Shown here: piece after piece, positions 1-8,145 of the stretch | Position numbering within the stretch: position 1 is the first letter of the stretch | How the letters are laid out: each line of letters begins with the position of its first letter | NCBI GenBank assembly: GCA_003573635.1 | Contig: QUTJ01031466.1 | Coordinates: 1 to 11,934, forward strand | Origin: Goniomonas avonlea | Lineage: Eukaryota; Cryptophyceae; Goniomonadida; Goniomonadaceae | Reading direction: 5' to 3' | Length of the DNA stretch: 11,934 nucleotides | Translations under genes and position numbers: made by a program | Notes under the pieces: generated by a model | Database searches by the model: none | Told to the model about the DNA's origin: nothing | The model's input: only the letters and a program-made list of their open reading frames with translations

Positions 1-3000
1 GTGCAAAGTGAGCGCGGGGGTGCGCGTGGTTCTCAGGGGTGCTGTTACTGTTGGCGAGATATTGGGGACGCTGGTGCTGTCGATGTCGTTTGCGGCGGTG
101 GCGCCGAGCAGCGGGGTGGCGACCAACTCTGTGACGACGGGGGGGGTGAGCGTGACGGTTGTGGGGCGCAACGCGGGTCTGCGGGACTCTAGCGTGCGTG
201 GTCGAGTTGGGGGCAGCGGTGTTGAGTCGACCTCGTGGGTTTCTGAGAGCTCTCTCAGGTGTCTTGTCACTTCTCGGTCCTTGCCACTACTGGGGATTGC
301 ACTATCTCTTTTTCCACATCTCAGTTCTTTTCATGCTTGTGTTTCTCTAGACTTGGTGGTGGTAAGCATGCCATCAGTTTCATTGAACCTGGCCACAACG
401 GGGGGAACAAGTGTGACTGTGGTTGGGTCGAATTTCTTGGCCCTTGCTTCCAGCGGTCGAACCAAATTGGGTGATTCTGGGTTTTCATCCACATATTGGA
501 CATCAGACAGCTCGATTCGGTCCAAGGCGTGCTTTGTGTCGCGGGCGCCACTCTCTGTCGTGGTTAGTCTTGCCCATCCAGCGGGCACACGCGTGTCCAT
601 GTGGAGTGCCTCTCGCCCGCAAATGAGCAGTTCGACGCGCGCTAACCTGGTTTCGACTGGCTCTGCCAGCGTTACGGTGGTTGGAAGCAGTATTGGCCTG
701 TCGCGTCTCAGTAGTCGGGCTAGGTTTGGTGGCAGCGGGGTTACTACAGCTCGCTGGTCATCAGACAGCTCGTTGACGTGCAAGACTTCGGCCAACGTGA
801 AGAAGAGTGGTGCGGTCGTGACCGCTGTGCAGGTGTCTGGGACGCGCGCTATCTTGTTCACAATTGATGTCCCTACCCTCTCGAGTCTGGTGGTTTGTAA
901 CTCCGTCACCACTGGGAGTGCCTTCGTGACTGTTCTGGGGGCGGCCCTCGGAACTGTTGACTTTACTAGTCGAGGACGAATTGGCGCCTCTGTGTCCATG
1001 TTCACTTCTTGGGTGGGGGACTCTTCTCTTCTCTGCAAACCTGCCTCTGTCATCAGCGGTGGTGTCTCGCTGTCTGTTAGTGTCCATCAGATTGGAACAC
1101 TTGCATCTGCCCTGACAAGTGACCGAGTTTTGCCGAGGTCACTCTCCGGGCGCTTTGTCGTGACGGGATCGACGAGTGTCACTGTTGTTGGGGCTAGTGG
1201 CGGCTCCTTTGACCGTTCCGGACGCCACAGGCTGGGCGGGAGTGGTTTCGAAGCATCTAGGTGGCGCTCCGATAGCTCACTGTCGGTCAAGACCGCACAG
1301 GGACTGAGTGCGCTGTGCCCAGCAGTCGTCTCTGTCAGTCTGCGTACAGGTTCTCTCTCGTCTGGTTTCTCGTTTGCTTCCGCTCTGAGCAGCGTACATC
1401 GAACGAATGCTCCTGGAACCGGATCCGCGCTCGTGACAGTATTGGGTACCCTTCTTGCTCGGTATTCGCTGTCTGCTCAACAGCGCTTCGGTTCAACGAC
1501 GGCATTTGCCTCTGTTTGGGTCTCTGACTCCTCTTTGCTGTGCAAACTGTCACCTGGAGCTCCCATCTTGTCTGTCATTTTGCTGACGTCGGCTTCGAGA
1601 TCAACTTCAGTGACCCAGTTGCTCTCGTACGATGTTCCGCTGGCCCTTTCCTCCCCCAACGCAGCTCAGACAGGGTCCTCCAGTGTGACAGTCGTTGGCA
1701 CGGGATTCGGGAGTGTATCCAGAAGTGCTACAGTCGCCTTGCGTGGCACAGCAACTCCTGCCACCCAGTGGGTTTCGAGCAGCAATGTTGTTTGCAAGCC
1801 CCAATTAGGCATTGCGTCCAGTGCGCGCGTCGTTGTGACCCTTCAGCGATCTCGGGGAACATCAGCGCGAATTATGACGTTCGATTTGTCGCTGGTCAGT
1901 AGTCCTCTGCAAACCAACGTCGCGATCACGGGTGCTCGGTGTGTTACTCTTGTTGGCCTCGGCTTTGGCCTGGTAGACCACAGTATGAACAGCGCTCTCG
2001 GCTACACGGCTGAGGAAGGCTCTGCTTGGACCTCTGACACCTCGTTGACGGGCAAAGTCGGGAGGTCCCTTGCGCCTCTCGCCTCATGTAAAGTGTCTGT
2101 GGTGGTCGGTTGGATCAGTGTAACTTCTTCAAGTTTGTACTCTTATGATACCGCCACGGTCTCTCCACATCGGCGTGTCAGCCAAGAGCGCGCCAACTCC
2201 CTGACAACCGGCGCTATCAGCGTTACCTTGCTTGGTTTTGGCTTTGCTGCCCGAACTGTGTCGAATCATCTTGGGCAAACTCGATGCGACTCGACCCCCT
2301 GGGTGTCTTCCACGTCTGTTCGATTCAAAGCACCACGGGGGACTCGGACAGCCTTGCGGGCTGCCCTCACTCTTTGGGCCGTTGTCTCTACCTCTGCGCC
2401 TGTGTGGCAGTTCTCGTTTGACTCACTGAGGCTCACCTGCTGCACCCGCAATGTTGGGTCGGGAACGGGCACTGTCAGTGTCACTGTGATCGGCTTGGGC
2501 CTTGGACAGGGTTTTCTTTCTTCTCGGCTGCGTTTGGGGGGCACAGCGAGTGAAGTCACCACATGGGGCAGCTCGACCTCGGTCGCGTGCAAAACAGCAC
2601 GTGCCCCATCGTGGGCTGTGCTCAGTGTTGGACTATCGCTTGTTCGCGTCGGAACTGCTGGGCAGCCTCTCACTCTTGATGCTGCCACGGTAGTTGCAAG
2701 GGCAGCTCCGGGCAATTTCCCCGTTACGGGTGCTTCGGGAGTAACAATCGTCGGCAGGATGCTTCATCGCGTGAGTGCGACCGCGCGACTGCTGTCAACC
2801 AGCAGTGACTCCTCATGGTGGGTTTCGGACTCATCGCTCATGTGTAGGGTCGCTGCCGCGAGAGCCGCCAACGAGAACCGAGGCAAACTTGTCGTGTCTG
2901 CCTCGAGAAAATGGTTGCGCTCGTCGTTGTCCTCAGCCTTCACGTATGGTGAGTCCGCACTGCCCATCCTCAACAACGTCGCTCCGAGGAATGCACCCCA

Positions 3001-3220
3001 AACTGGCGCGATCAGTGTCACCATGACTGCCAGTGGGCTCGGCGTAAGCAGCCTCAGCAGACGTGTGACTTTGGGTGGCTCGCAATGCGAGGCCGCAGCT
3101 TGGACTTCGGAGACCTCCCTCCGTTTTAAAACGCCTGCGGGCGGGGGCGCACGGAGCATGTACCATGTTGCCGTCACGAGCGCTGCCGGGTTGTCCCTGC
3201 TACCTTTTGCAGTTGCGTTT
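1..3220 (+). repeat. Tandem array of 12 full and 1 partial TIG-like (TG...W...SDSS) protein modules
   Basis: Each module runs xNxxxTGxxSVTVVG, then R-x-GGS, then W-x-SDSSLxCK, then a variable beta-rich tail often ending in FSYD or similar. The TG codons start at 137, 398, 656, 911, 1163, 1418, 1670, 1928, 2207, 2465, 2726 and 3002, giving a period of 84-93 residues. The distance from the Thr of TG to the conserved Trp is 33 residues in ten modules and 31 in two (the ninth and eleventh). Nearly all length variation lies between Trp and the next TG. The pattern (VTV-x-G, then GG, then a Ser/Thr-Cys strand) resembles the IPT/TIG immunoglobulin-like fold, but lacks the C-[KR]-F-G and C-x-x-P signatures of the canonical TIG modules seen later in this protein. 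The modules are clearly diverged from one another, with no near-identical neighbours, so the array looks old. Confidence 0.85.
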
Positions 3221-3374
3221 GACATCAACGAGTGCGCTACCAACAATGGAGGCTGTCCCAGTGTGGCCAACTGCACGTCGGTCAGTAATCTTGCGCAATG
3301 CTCATGTCATGCCGGCTACCTGGTGGACGGCCCTTTCTCCTGTGCTGACGTGAACGAGTGTGCCACAACCAACG
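1..3374 (+). CDS. Giant extracellular modular protein, exon A (5' partial): TIG-like array plus start of EGF block
   Basis: The reading frame is open from base 2 (base 1 completes an upstream codon) to the splice donor at 3375. It encodes about 1,124 residues plus one base. The first codons read Cys-Lys, which matches the 'SDSSLxCK' motif of the repeat module, so the window begins inside a module and the true start lies upstream; the GTG at 8 is not a start. Twelve complete modules follow, then one complete EGF module (3221-3346) and the first half of a second, ending DVNECATTN plus one base of a Gly codon. That half-module is completed exactly by the sequence resuming at 3602, which is the strongest proof of the join. 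The protein is rich in Ser, Thr, Val and Gly and poor in Lys, Asp and Glu, as expected of beta-sandwich repeats in a secreted or surface protein. The exact role is unknown; adhesion or matrix is inferred. Confidence 0.88.
3221..3346 (+). other. EGF-like module 1 (calcium-binding class, degenerate)
   Basis: The module opens with DINEC, the N-terminal ligand motif of calcium-binding EGF modules, and contains six cysteines with the NGGC spacing. The usual Asn ligand two residues after the third-loop cysteine is replaced (CTSVSNLAQC), so calcium binding may be weaker than in modules 2-4. The only N-glycosylation sequon in exon A (NCT) is here, just outside the TIG-like array. Confidence 0.85.
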
Positions 3375-3601
3375 GTGAGCGCCTTGCTAGTTTGTGTTGA
3401 TTTTCTCAGTCTAATCCACTAAATGGTGTGCCCTCTGTCCTCCTCTTTTCCGTACCTCGTCCCCTCTCTCTCCTCTCTCTGTCTCCTCTCCTCCTCTGTC
3501 TCCTCCTCTCCTCCAGTGGTTGGTTCTCCCTCCTCCCTCTTCCCCTCTCTCTCTCTTCCCTCTCTCCTGCCCCCTCAGGGTGTCTCTGACCCAGTTAACA
3601 G
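3375..3601 (+). other. Spliceosomal intron, 227 bases, phase 1
   Basis: The donor is AACG|GTGAGC and the acceptor is AACAG|GAGGGT. Splicing completes a Gly codon (g + ga) and restores the NGGC of an EGF module, changing the genomic frame from 2 to 1. A CTGAC element with its A at 3589 is a plausible branch point 12 bases before the acceptor. Two earlier AGs (3577-3578 and 3593-3594) are rejected because the first puts a stop three codons later and the second breaks the EGF module. Translation of the retained intron gives a short tail and a stop at 3398-3400, so splicing is required for the downstream domains. Confidence 0.9.
3431..3576 (+). repeat. Long intronic C/T-rich (polypyrimidine) low-complexity tract
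   Basis: About 146 bases are made almost only of C and T in CTCC, CTCT and TCTC units, interrupted mainly by a short AGTGGTTGG at 3515-3523. The tract lies in the 3' half of the intron and likely serves as an over-long polypyrimidine tract for acceptor recognition. Homopurine/homopyrimidine runs like this are prone to slippage and length polymorphism and can form triplex DNA; those two points are general knowledge, not seen here. Confidence 0.85.
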
Positions 3602-6600
3602 GAGGGTGTGCCGCGGCTCCCATGGCTGAATGCGTGAACCTCGTTGGCTCACATCAGTGTCGGTGCTTGACCCCAGCCTGGGCCGGGGACGGCGTTTTGT
3701 GTACTGATGTGAACGAGTGTTCTGTGGACAACGGCGGGTGCGACGTCCATGCTTCATGCACCAACCTGGTCGGCAGCAGCACGTGCTCGTGTGGTCCTGG
3801 ATGGGCGGGTGATGGACTGTCCTGCGCTGATATTAACGAGTGTGCCACGTCCAACGGCGGCTGTGCGTCTCGGGCTTCCGGTGGGACGTGTGTCAACACA
3901 GTGGGGGCCAAGGTTTGCCTTTGTCTCCCAGGCTACTCTGGAAACGGCATCGGGTGCACAATCGACGAGCATACCGGGCCAAATTTCCTCGGGAGCTTGG
4001 TGGTACCTGGTGCCGTGCAGGGCTTTAATTTTTCGTCCACCGTGCGCCTCTACGAAAATGTGCGGTATCCGTCCGGTTGCCCTTGGCCTCTTCGAGTTGA
4101 CGGCGACAGAGGGTTTGAGTTGAGCTTCAATGGTGGACCCATGGTTCCACACGCTGAGGCGTTTGGGTCCCAGGCAGACGCTGCCGTTGTGTTTCGCTCG
4201 TCGGCTCTTGAGCCGCTTTGGGAGGGGACCAACTCCTTTTTCATCAAGACGACCCACCCCCCGACAGTGAACTATACTGTCATCTTCCATATAGGCCCGG
4301 CGATCTTGTCGCATCTGTTTATATCGGGCGAGCACTCGGTGTTTGTGTTCAACCCGCACGTGTTCAACTACACAGAGCCGGTCGTGTTTCCAACTGGAGC
4401 CCCAGCAGTATTCTACGAAACTGATCGCGAAGTAACGGGTGGGTTGGTTAACGGCACGCAGCCCTTGCACAATTTCACCTACTCGAATGCCACCGGCCAC
4501 AAGACCTATCGCTCCAAGGACATGCTTCCTCGATTTGGGTTGCAACTGTTGACAGTGACGACCACGGACTTCCCGCCTCGCCAGTATCGACTCCCCCTGT
4601 TTGTTGTCCCGAGCATCTCGCAGCTAACTGTCAGCGGACGCCCAGACCCTATCCCCTACAAAGACGGTTTCAACTACTCCATCGTGTTCTCTCAGGGTGT
4701 CGACCGAGCCAACGGCACCTCGTTTGGCTTCCCCCTGCCCTTTGAGCTCCATGATAAGGCCCGCAATGTTACACTCCAGAGCCGCGTCGTTCCGCCCTCC
4801 ATGCTGCATTACGCGACCGTGCCCGCCGTGATCGGGCTCACAACCTTCGAACTGCAGTTGCCTTATGTCAACTACACACTGTCGACTCTCGTGCAGCCTG
4901 TGCAACTTCCTGCTCTGCGCATCCTCGACCCAGCCACCGGCGCGTTGTTCGGCTGCGCCCAGGATTCGAGTGTGTGTGGTCCATTGATCTACAGCAATGC
5001 TTCCCAAGAGACCTTCAGCGCGATTGCGGACGCGGCCCGCCCATTCAATGCCTCAGTACGTAACACGTGGGCGCTGACCGAGGAGTTTGTTCTCAACGGT
5101 CAGCCAGCGTACAAGACGCCATCACTCGAGCTTCAGCCTGGAACGAACACGCTGGCCCTGTCCACTGGGGCGCACTTCTGGCCGCCGTTTGACTACACTG
5201 TCACTGTGCTAACTCCGGTTGTTCCTTCGCACATGTTCCTTAGCGGGTCCCCATCCGACTTTGTGTTTCAGCCGCGACAGTTCCACTACGGTGATGTCGC
5301 CGTCCGGCACGCCATCTCCACCCTCATCATCTCCCTTGTCGGTGGAAACTTTTCTGTGTTGGTGAACCATACTGGGTTACCTTTGGTGGCGACGACTAGC
5401 TCGAGCGCTCGCCTGGCGGTTGTTGGTGGTGTCCTTGATACCACCCTATGGTCGCGGCCCGAGCTTCCTTTACAAGTTGGACCGAACCCGTTGACCGTTG
5501 CAACCTTGGCGGTTCCGCCTGTTGTTTACACGCTCATTGTGACCCGAGAGGGGCCACCCTGCCCCTCATGGGTCCCTCCCCCGCCTGGCAACTGCTCTGG
5601 GTTGAAGTCGTACAACAACACCTGCGGTTTTGGGAGCGATGGTAGCGGCGACAATCACTATATTGACAACAACGACTGTGCCTGGGTCATTGAACCCGCT
5701 GGGTCTCGCTTTGTGGTGTTCTCCGCCACCAAGTTTTCGATAGAGCTGAGCCCACGTTGCGCGTACGACTACATGCTGCTGCGTGAGGTATCCACTGATG
5801 GCTCGTTAGGGTCCAATATTGGCCGCTACTGCGGCTCTGGCCGGCATGGCGACAGCACTTTCGCGTGCTATGATGGGCCGTGTCCGGACCCCACGCTGGT
5901 CATCGCAACGCACGGGATCGCTGTCGATTTCCACTCGGACGCGGTTGAAAATCGTGAAGGCATGGCGTTCGAGTGGTCCTCGGCGCGTGGCTGTGTGGAA
6001 GGTGGCGATTTCAGATGCCGTAATGGCGGTGCTTGCCACAATGCCACCGGACTGTGTGCCTGTCCCGAGGGCTGGTCTGGCGCAGTCTGCAACTACGTTG
6101 TGCTGCCCCGCGTGCGGAGGATAGAAGCATCCAGCCTGCCTACTGCAGGCGGCGCTCCGTTGACTATCCACGGATCAGCCTTCGGCTCCGAGGGGCTCAT
6201 TTCTGTAGACCTTCTGCAACAGAGTGCCTCTCCGAGTTCCAACGTGTCGTTCTGCTCGTTGCACCCCACCAAAGTCGTGTGCAACTACATCCAGGGCCTG
6301 AATCACACCGCAGTCGCCCAGGCCTCTTCGCCGGAGTTATGGGGGGACAGCCCTGGGGCCTCGTGGTCGCGGCTAGACTGTCCTATCCAGTTTCGAAACA
6401 GCACGGTGATCGTGTGCACACCACCGCCTGGGGCAGGTCGTCGGGTGGTTGTGGTCGATATTGTTGAGCACAATACGGTCAGTGATCGCGTGGCGTTCCG
6501 CTATGACCCACCGACGGTGTCAGCTACCTCCCCGTTTCCTCTTTCAGTGGATCGGTTTGGGAACGTCTCGATCGAAGTCACCGGGACGAACTTGGGGTCA

Positions 6601-8145
6601 GATGCGTCTCAGGTCTACCTCCCTATTTGCCACTCCGTCCAAGTGGTTGTACCTCACACGAAGCTGCGCTGTGTAACTCACGCGTTCACCGCGTCCTTCG
6701 TTGCTCCGTTCGCCTTGGATGTCGCTGGCCAGCTCTTTGAGGACCCAATTAACACTGTAGACGTGAAGCCCTGGTGCGGTGGTCAGCGTACCCTCGATCA
6801 GGAGTCGGGTGCCTTCGACGATGGCAGCGGTCCAAGTGTCGACTACGACAACAACGCAGAATGTTCCTTCCTGATCGAGCCCACGATCGCAAATCGTGTC
6901 ACCCTGACGCTGACTTCCGTTCAGTTCGAGGCCCCAGCGGCTGGCGGCGACTGTTACGACATGCTCCGGGTCTATGACGGGCACATTGAGCAGCCGAGCG
7001 CGCTCCTGGCCACGTTATGCGGCACGTCTGCAAGCGTGTCGTTCTACTCCGGCACGTTGGTAGAGGGCAGCGCCAGCCTGCTGATTGTGATGACGACGGA
7101 CCACCAGAGTGCGGCTGAAGGGTTTACCGCTGTTTGGAACTCCACCAGCTGCCTCACCATGGGGTGCAGCGGGAACGGAGAGTGCGACACGAATGAAGGT
7201 GTCTGCGACTGTGATCAGGGGTTCATTGGCCTTGCCTGCGAGAACGAGGCGACGTCCTTGACTATCGTCGATACTTCCAAGCAGGCTGGCACCGACGCCA
7301 CCAAAATGCTGCACTATGACATTAGTCGCCAGCAGCTCGTCTACATGGCGCGCTCGTCCAACTCGACGTTGGAATTGAGCTCCTACGGGGTTCCAGAACT
7401 CATTCAGAACAAGGAAACCAGCTTCAATCGGTCGCAAGCCTACGGTTCGAAGACGTTTGAGTGGCCTTCTGTTCTCGATTCCAGCGTGGGCTTGCTTGTA
7501 GTTCCGGAACTGCGGCCGTCGGAATATCAGGCCGGTCGTCGTACTCGGCGTCTCGCCATGCGTCGGCTGGATAGCCTCTTGCCTTCGTCGCTGGCATCTG
7601 TTGAGACGGTTGCCCGACACGTGCACGTTGAGCACTGTCTCGCCCCTACCGAGTGCGATTTTGTCGTCTATGCGGCGGGCTGGGGGGCTTCGCTGAGCAA
7701 CCTCAGCGATGTCGTTCGCGCGCCAGTTGTTTTTGTGACCAATGGCACGGCAGACTGTACAAACCCGCTGCTGCTGGTCCACCGTGGTCCCGGAGCCGGC
7801 GCGGTCGTCGAGAGTGTTAAGATCGCGGCCTTTGTGTACTCGAATCACTCCGGGTGCCACCCGTACGACATTGCGAGCAGCGTGTCGGCGCTTGGCGGGC
7901 AGGCACTGCTGCTGCTGAGTGCTGATCAAAGTACCTTGGAGCCACCGTGCTCTCTGTCCTGGGCTGGTCCGTGCAACTCCTCGACGATGGTCAGCCTTCC
8001 TGTGCTCCAGCTTGAGGCAAACGCGCTCGCTGTATTAGAGCAGATGGAGGCTAGTCGAGGACGCGCCGTCGTGAGTGTGTCGCCCTCTGCCACAGGCATC
8101 GACCCCTGGCTCCTGTACTCCTCTGACGATGAGTTCTACTGCTGC
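3602..8145 (+). CDS. Giant extracellular modular protein, exon B: EGF, cadherin-like, CUB, TIG and PA-like domains
   Basis: This is an open frame of about 1,514 residues from the splice acceptor to the point near 8146 where the coding frame changes. In order it encodes the rest of EGF 2, EGF 3-4, five cadherin-like beta-sandwich modules, CUB-EGF, two TIG-like modules, CUB-EGF, an unassigned segment with a dibasic RRTRR site, and a PA-like domain. I count 28 N-x-S/T sequons, so the product very probably passes through the ER as a secreted or surface glycoprotein. The Met at 3520 is inside the intron and is not a start. No transmembrane helix is visible. The mixture of EGF, CUB, TIG and cadherin-like modules is typical of adhesion or matrix proteins. 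No catalytic domain is recognisable, so binding rather than catalysis is inferred. Confidence 0.87.
3706..3963 (+). other. EGF-like modules 3 and 4 (calcium-binding class)
   Basis: Module 3 (3706-3828) starts DVNEC and module 4 (3829-3963) starts DINEC. Each has NGGC, six cysteines and a C-x-N motif (CTNLVG, CVNTVG). The direct abutment with modules 1 and 2 is typical of rigid calcium-stabilised EGF rods. As in module 2, the aromatic residue of the beta-hydroxylation consensus is absent (Ser and Lys in its place), which is unusual for this class. Confidence 0.9.
3982..5550 (+). other. Five tandem cadherin-like beta-sandwich modules
   Basis: Modules of about 100 residues repeat with a recognisable opening (L-x-x-L-x-V/I-S-G ... 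F-x-P/Y-x-x-F-x-Y) and a closing strand Y-T/R-x-x-x-x. Approximate limits are 3982-4299, 4300-4614, 4615-4905, 4906-5223 and 5224-5550. Closing strands read NYTVIF, QYRLPL, NYTLST, DYTVTV and VYTLIV. The pattern fits the cadherin-like beta-sandwich family (often found in multi-domain surface proteins), not true calcium-binding cadherin repeats: no DXD or LDRE motifs are seen. The block carries 14 potential N-glycosylation sites. Family assignment is by pattern only; the first and fourth modules are the weakest. Confidence 0.55.
5593..5979 (+). other. CUB domain 1
   Basis: The segment has the CUB cysteine pairs (TCGF...DCAWVI, and C-x-YDYMLL...RYCG) and a Gly-rich opening. Counting from 3520, Glu742, Asp750 and Asp807 match the Glu/Asp/Asp calcium site of calcium-binding CUB domains. 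An extra pair of cysteines (ACYDGPC) sits in an insertion before the final strands. CUB domains are extracellular protein-interaction modules of developmental and adhesion proteins. Confidence 0.85.
5992..6090 (+). other. EGF-like module 5
   Basis: Six cysteines occur in canonical EGF spacing: C-x7-C-RNGGA-C-x6-C-x-C-x8-C, with the hallmark RNGGAC and GWSG motifs. It lacks the D-x-x-E-C calcium motif, so it is a plain EGF module. It follows CUB 1 directly; the CUB-EGF pairing recurs at 6775-7239, suggesting duplication of a CUB-EGF unit. Confidence 0.9.
6106..6771 (+). other. Two IPT/TIG-like modules
   Basis: The first (about 6106-6507) opens RRIEASSLPTAGGAPLTIHG, the typical 'P-x-x-GG-x-x-L/V-T-I-x-G-x-x-F' start of IPT/TIG domains, and ends with VIVCTPPPGAG and a FRYDPP strand; it carries an insertion and is longer than usual. 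The second (about 6508-6771) opens with VSATSP and IEVTGTNLG and includes LRCVTHAF. IPT/TIG modules are immunoglobulin-like folds of plexins, Met-like receptors and many protist surface proteins. Confidence 0.75.
6775..7152 (+). other. CUB domain 2
   Basis: Canonical CUB features are present: WCGGQRTL opening, DDGSG, NAECSFLIEP, and DCYDMLRVYDG followed by LCG. The two cysteine pairs are Cys1086-Cys1115 and Cys1145-Cys1167, counting from 3520. Glu1137, Asp1147 and Asp1194 match the calcium-binding CUB site. It is closer to the family consensus than CUB 1. Confidence 0.9.
7150..7239 (+). other. EGF-like module 6
   Basis: Six cysteines in EGF spacing (CLTMGCSGNGEC ... VCDCDQGFIGLAC) directly follow CUB 2; the first cysteine is shared with the end of the CUB boundary as drawn. 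CSGNGEC and GFIGLAC are hallmark motifs. There is no calcium-binding N-terminal motif. Confidence 0.88.
7240..8145 (+). other. Unassigned beta-rich segment with basic cleavage site, then PA-like domain
   Basis: Bases 7240-7536 encode a beta-rich stretch I cannot assign; short strands such as QQLVYMAR and VGLLVVPE resemble propeller blades. A basic cluster follows at 7537-7551 and 7561-7566. From about 7720 to 8079 the pattern resembles a protease-associated (PA) domain: a VHRGPGAG turn, a YDIASSVSALGGQALLLLS helix-strand, and SLPVLQLEANALAVLEQM before a final VVSV strand. PA domains mediate protein interaction in peptidases and sorting receptors; no peptidase domain is seen here. Assignment is by pattern and tentative. 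Confidence 0.45.
7537..7551 (+). other. Candidate proprotein-convertase (furin-type) cleavage site, RRTRR
   Basis: The codons encode Arg-Arg-Thr-Arg-Arg, containing R-x-R-R, the preferred furin-type motif, followed by LAMRR. It sits in a linker-like stretch between EGF 6 and the PA-like domain. Cleavage would divide the visible protein into an N-terminal part (TIG-like array to EGF 6) and a C-terminal part (PA-like to TIG). Use of the site is inferred from the motif alone. Confidence 0.4.

Larger units (their letters stand above)
3347..3705 (+). other. EGF-like module 2 (calcium-binding class), interrupted by intron
   Basis: DVNECATTN is encoded before the intron and GGC...CVNLVGSHQCRC after it. 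Joining 3374 to 3602 produces the expected NGGC and a complete six-cysteine EGF module ending in LCT. The C-x-N calcium-ligand motif is present. The aromatic residue that normally follows in the Asn/Asp beta-hydroxylation consensus is His here. The module is a reliable ruler for placing the splice junction. Confidence 0.88.

Noticed and set aside
259-350. Possible intron (GT at 259, pyrimidine-rich end, AG at 349-350), or a 66-base version ending at 324
   Set aside because: Removing 92 bases shifts out of the frame that encodes the next modules. Removing either shortens the module, whereas the unspliced Trp-to-TG length (54 residues) fits the other modules (51-61).
331-1053. Antisense open frame of 240 codons with repeat-like composition
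   Set aside because: It is the reverse complement of the TIG-like modules; the apparent repetition only mirrors the plus-strand repeats.
3506-3516. Alternative acceptor at CTCCAG|TGG
   Set aside because: It would not complete the EGF module and would place the pyrimidine-derived residues in the protein.
3520-3601. Methionine-initiated start of a separate gene in the frame of exon B
   Set aside because: This stretch is the translated pyrimidine tract and the end of the intron; the EGF module proves that exon B joins exon A.
3754-4545. Antisense open frame of 263 codons
   Set aside because: It is a shadow of EGF 3-4 and the cadherin-like modules, whose motifs are unambiguous on the plus strand.
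7015-7929. Long antisense open frame of 304 codons
   Set aside because: It lies opposite the well-supported CUB 2, EGF 6 and PA-like coding region. It has no recognisable domain and arises from GC-rich codon usage.
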